Assembly (NCBI GenBank): GCA_044376515.1
Contig: JBILKV010000225.1
Coordinates: forward strand, 1-7,066
Length of the DNA stretch: 7,066 bases
Reading direction: 5' to 3'
Origin: Chth-196 sp044376515
GTDB lineage: Bacteria > Verrucomicrobiota > Verrucomicrobiia > Chthoniobacterales > Chthoniobacteraceae
Under the pieces are notes generated by a model that was not told the DNA's origin, ran no database searches, and worked only from the letters and a program-made list of their open reading frames with translations. Shown here in pieces: positions 6,387-7,066 of the stretch. A program made the translations under genes and the position numbers. Every line of letters begins with the position of its first letter. Positions within the stretch are counted from its first letter, which is position 1.

Positions 6387-6558
6387 GGGTTGGGTTTTTC
6401 CTTTGGGTGCCTCTTCGGAATCTGGTGAGCCGCGGGTGGCAAAGCAAGAGGCGCGCCCTCTTTTTTGTGCCCACCCGGAGGCAATTTTCGCGGCGCGGTG
6501 TCGGTTTTCGGCGCGAAACTTTTTCGCCAAACGCCCCGATCTGGTCCACCCTAAACTG
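6387..6558. promoter_or_regulatory. Divergent intergenic region between the chaperone operon and murJ
   Basis: These 172 bases must hold the start signals for at least the leftward operon and probably for murJ. I cannot point to a convincing -35/-10 pair on either strand. The visible structures are an imperfect palindrome at 6433-6477, described separately, and three copies of TTTTCG at 6485, 6505 and 6521. TTTCGCG (6486-6492) also pairs with CGCGAAA (6512-6518). No RNA gene is apparent. Confidence 0.5.
6433..6477. repeat. Imperfect palindrome / potential 45-nt hairpin in the divergent intergenic region
   Basis: The outer arms CGGGTGGC (6433-6440) and GCCCACCCG (6469-6477) pair over 8 bp with one bulged C. 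The inner arms AAGAGG (6446-6451) and CCTCTT (6457-6462) pair perfectly around a CGCGC loop. The connecting AAAGC and TTTTGT add several A-T pairs. On the plus strand the inner stem runs into a T-tract (6461-6466), which resembles a rightward terminator. On the minus strand it would fold in the leader of the chaperone operon, about 46 nt before the start codon, if transcription begins upstream of it. It could be an operator, a leader hairpin or a terminator for something read toward murJ. Confidence 0.45.
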
Positions 6559-7066
6559 GTGAGCAAACTCCCCTCCACCGCCACCGACGCCGGCGCGACT
6601 CCTCCCGGAAAGGCCGCCTCGGCGCTCAACACCCGGGCGGCGGGAATCGTGGGGCTGGCCGTGCTGTGCAGCCGGTTGCTCGGGCTCGCGCGGGAGCTTT
6701 TGCTGGCGCGCCTTTTTGGGGCCGGAATGGCGATGGACGCCTTCAAAGTCGCCTTCCGCATCCCGAATCTGCTGCGGGATTTGTTCGCCGAGGGGGCGCT
6801 TTCGACGGCGTTTGTGACCGTGTTTTCCAAAAAGATCGCCACCGGGGAGGACGCCTCCGCGTGGGCGCTGGCCAACAAGGTGGCCACTCTCGCAACCGTG
6901 GTGTTGAGCGCCGTGGTGCTGGCTGGAATGGGGCTGGCGCCGCTGCTGGTCGGCCAGCTCGCCGGAGGGTTTGCCCCGGAAAAGGCCGCACTGACGGTGC
7001 TCCTCACCCAGATCATGTTCCCTTTCATCCTGCTGGTTTCCCTGTCCGCCCTGGTCATGGGATTGC
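6559..7066 (+). CDS. murJ: Lipid II flippase MurJ (MviN family), 3' end cut by window edge
   Basis: The first 169 residues are present. MurJ moves lipid II across the inner membrane for peptidoglycan synthesis and is a multi-pass membrane protein of the MOP superfamily. The family signature is clear: SRLLGLARELLLARLFGAG, then MDAFKVAFRIPNLLRDLFAEGALSTAF. Residues Arg39, Arg45, Asp60 and Arg73 align with E. coli Arg18, Arg24, Asp39 and Arg52, several of which are essential there. Hydrophobic segments near 90-120 and from about 140 to the edge are further transmembrane helices. The start is a GTG at 6559, giving about 20 extra hydrophilic residues before the usual N-terminus. I see no ATG in frame nearby upstream and no clear Shine-Dalgarno site. 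It is transcribed away from the chaperone operon, and nothing links the two functionally. Confidence 0.93.
   Translation, partial: MSKLPSTATDAGATPPGKAASALNTRAAGIVGLAVLCSRLLGLARELLLARLFGAGMAMDAFKVAFRIPNLLRDLFAEGALSTAFVTVFSKKIATGEDASAWALANKVATLATVVLSAVVLAGMGLAPLLVGQLAGGFAPEKAALTVLLTQIMFPFILLVSLSALVMGL

Noticed and set aside
5640..6428. Plus-strand open frame of 262 codons antisense to the helical-repeat gene
   Set aside because: It is Arg/Gly-rich with no recognisable motif and is explained as the complement of the minus-strand coding frame.
6446..6466. Intrinsic terminator on the plus strand (AAGAGG stem followed by a T-tract)
   Set aside because: No plus-strand gene ends nearby, and the stem is part of a larger palindrome. 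I report it as an inverted repeat, not as a terminator.
6387..7058. Possible N-terminal extension of the helical-repeat protein: its frame stays open for 224 more codons
   Set aside because: This stretch is antisense to a clear murJ and has low-complexity Ser/Ala/Arg content typical of a shadow frame in GC-rich DNA. The start at 6386 is better placed.
1..7066. CRISPR array, tRNA or rRNA genes, insertion sequence or phage genes
   Set aside because: I found no regularly spaced repeats, no tRNA-like cloverleaf, no transposase motifs and no flanking inverted repeats of mobile-element type.

Overview
The window is GC-rich and gene-dense. It carries parts of three transcription units. The minus-strand SGNH hydrolase resembles platelet-activating-factor acetylhydrolase. 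Few genes have a Shine-Dalgarno sequence. These traits, plus an accessory HSP70 locus, fit a member of the PVC group, perhaps Verrucomicrobiota. That assignment is an impression from family resemblance, not a measurement.

Layout from left to right. Positions 2-646 (minus) hold the N-terminal part of an exported SGNH/GDSL hydrolase, cut by the left edge. Positions 647-813 hold no gene but contain three short GC hairpins. Positions 814-6386 (minus) hold a compact five-gene operon, transcribed right to left. Its genes, in order of transcription, are an 812-aa helical-repeat protein (6386-3948), a 101-aa J-domain protein (3916-3611), a 247-aa GrpE-like protein (3626-2883), a 591-aa HSP70 most like the HscC branch (2886-1111) and a 97-aa zinc-ribbon protein with TPR-like helices (1107-814). 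Positions 6387-6558 form a divergent intergenic region dominated by an imperfect palindrome. Positions 6559-7066 (plus) hold the start of murJ, the lipid II flippase, cut by the right edge.

The operon is the main point of interest. It encodes a complete HSP70 cycle (ATPase, J protein, exchange factor) together with two proteins that look like adaptors or clients. Gene gaps are 31 nt, -16 nt, -4 nt and +3 nt, so co-expression is very likely. The J protein lacks the canonical HPD motif: the region equivalent to Y-H-P-D reads H-T-P-E. The HSP70 has a short subdomain IB and SPII-RNT wording like E. coli HscC, yet it is paired with a GrpE-like protein. I infer a dedicated, self-contained chaperone machine separate from the housekeeping DnaK-DnaJ-GrpE set. 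Its client is unknown; the 812-aa protein is the best candidate for the client, scaffold or targeting subunit.
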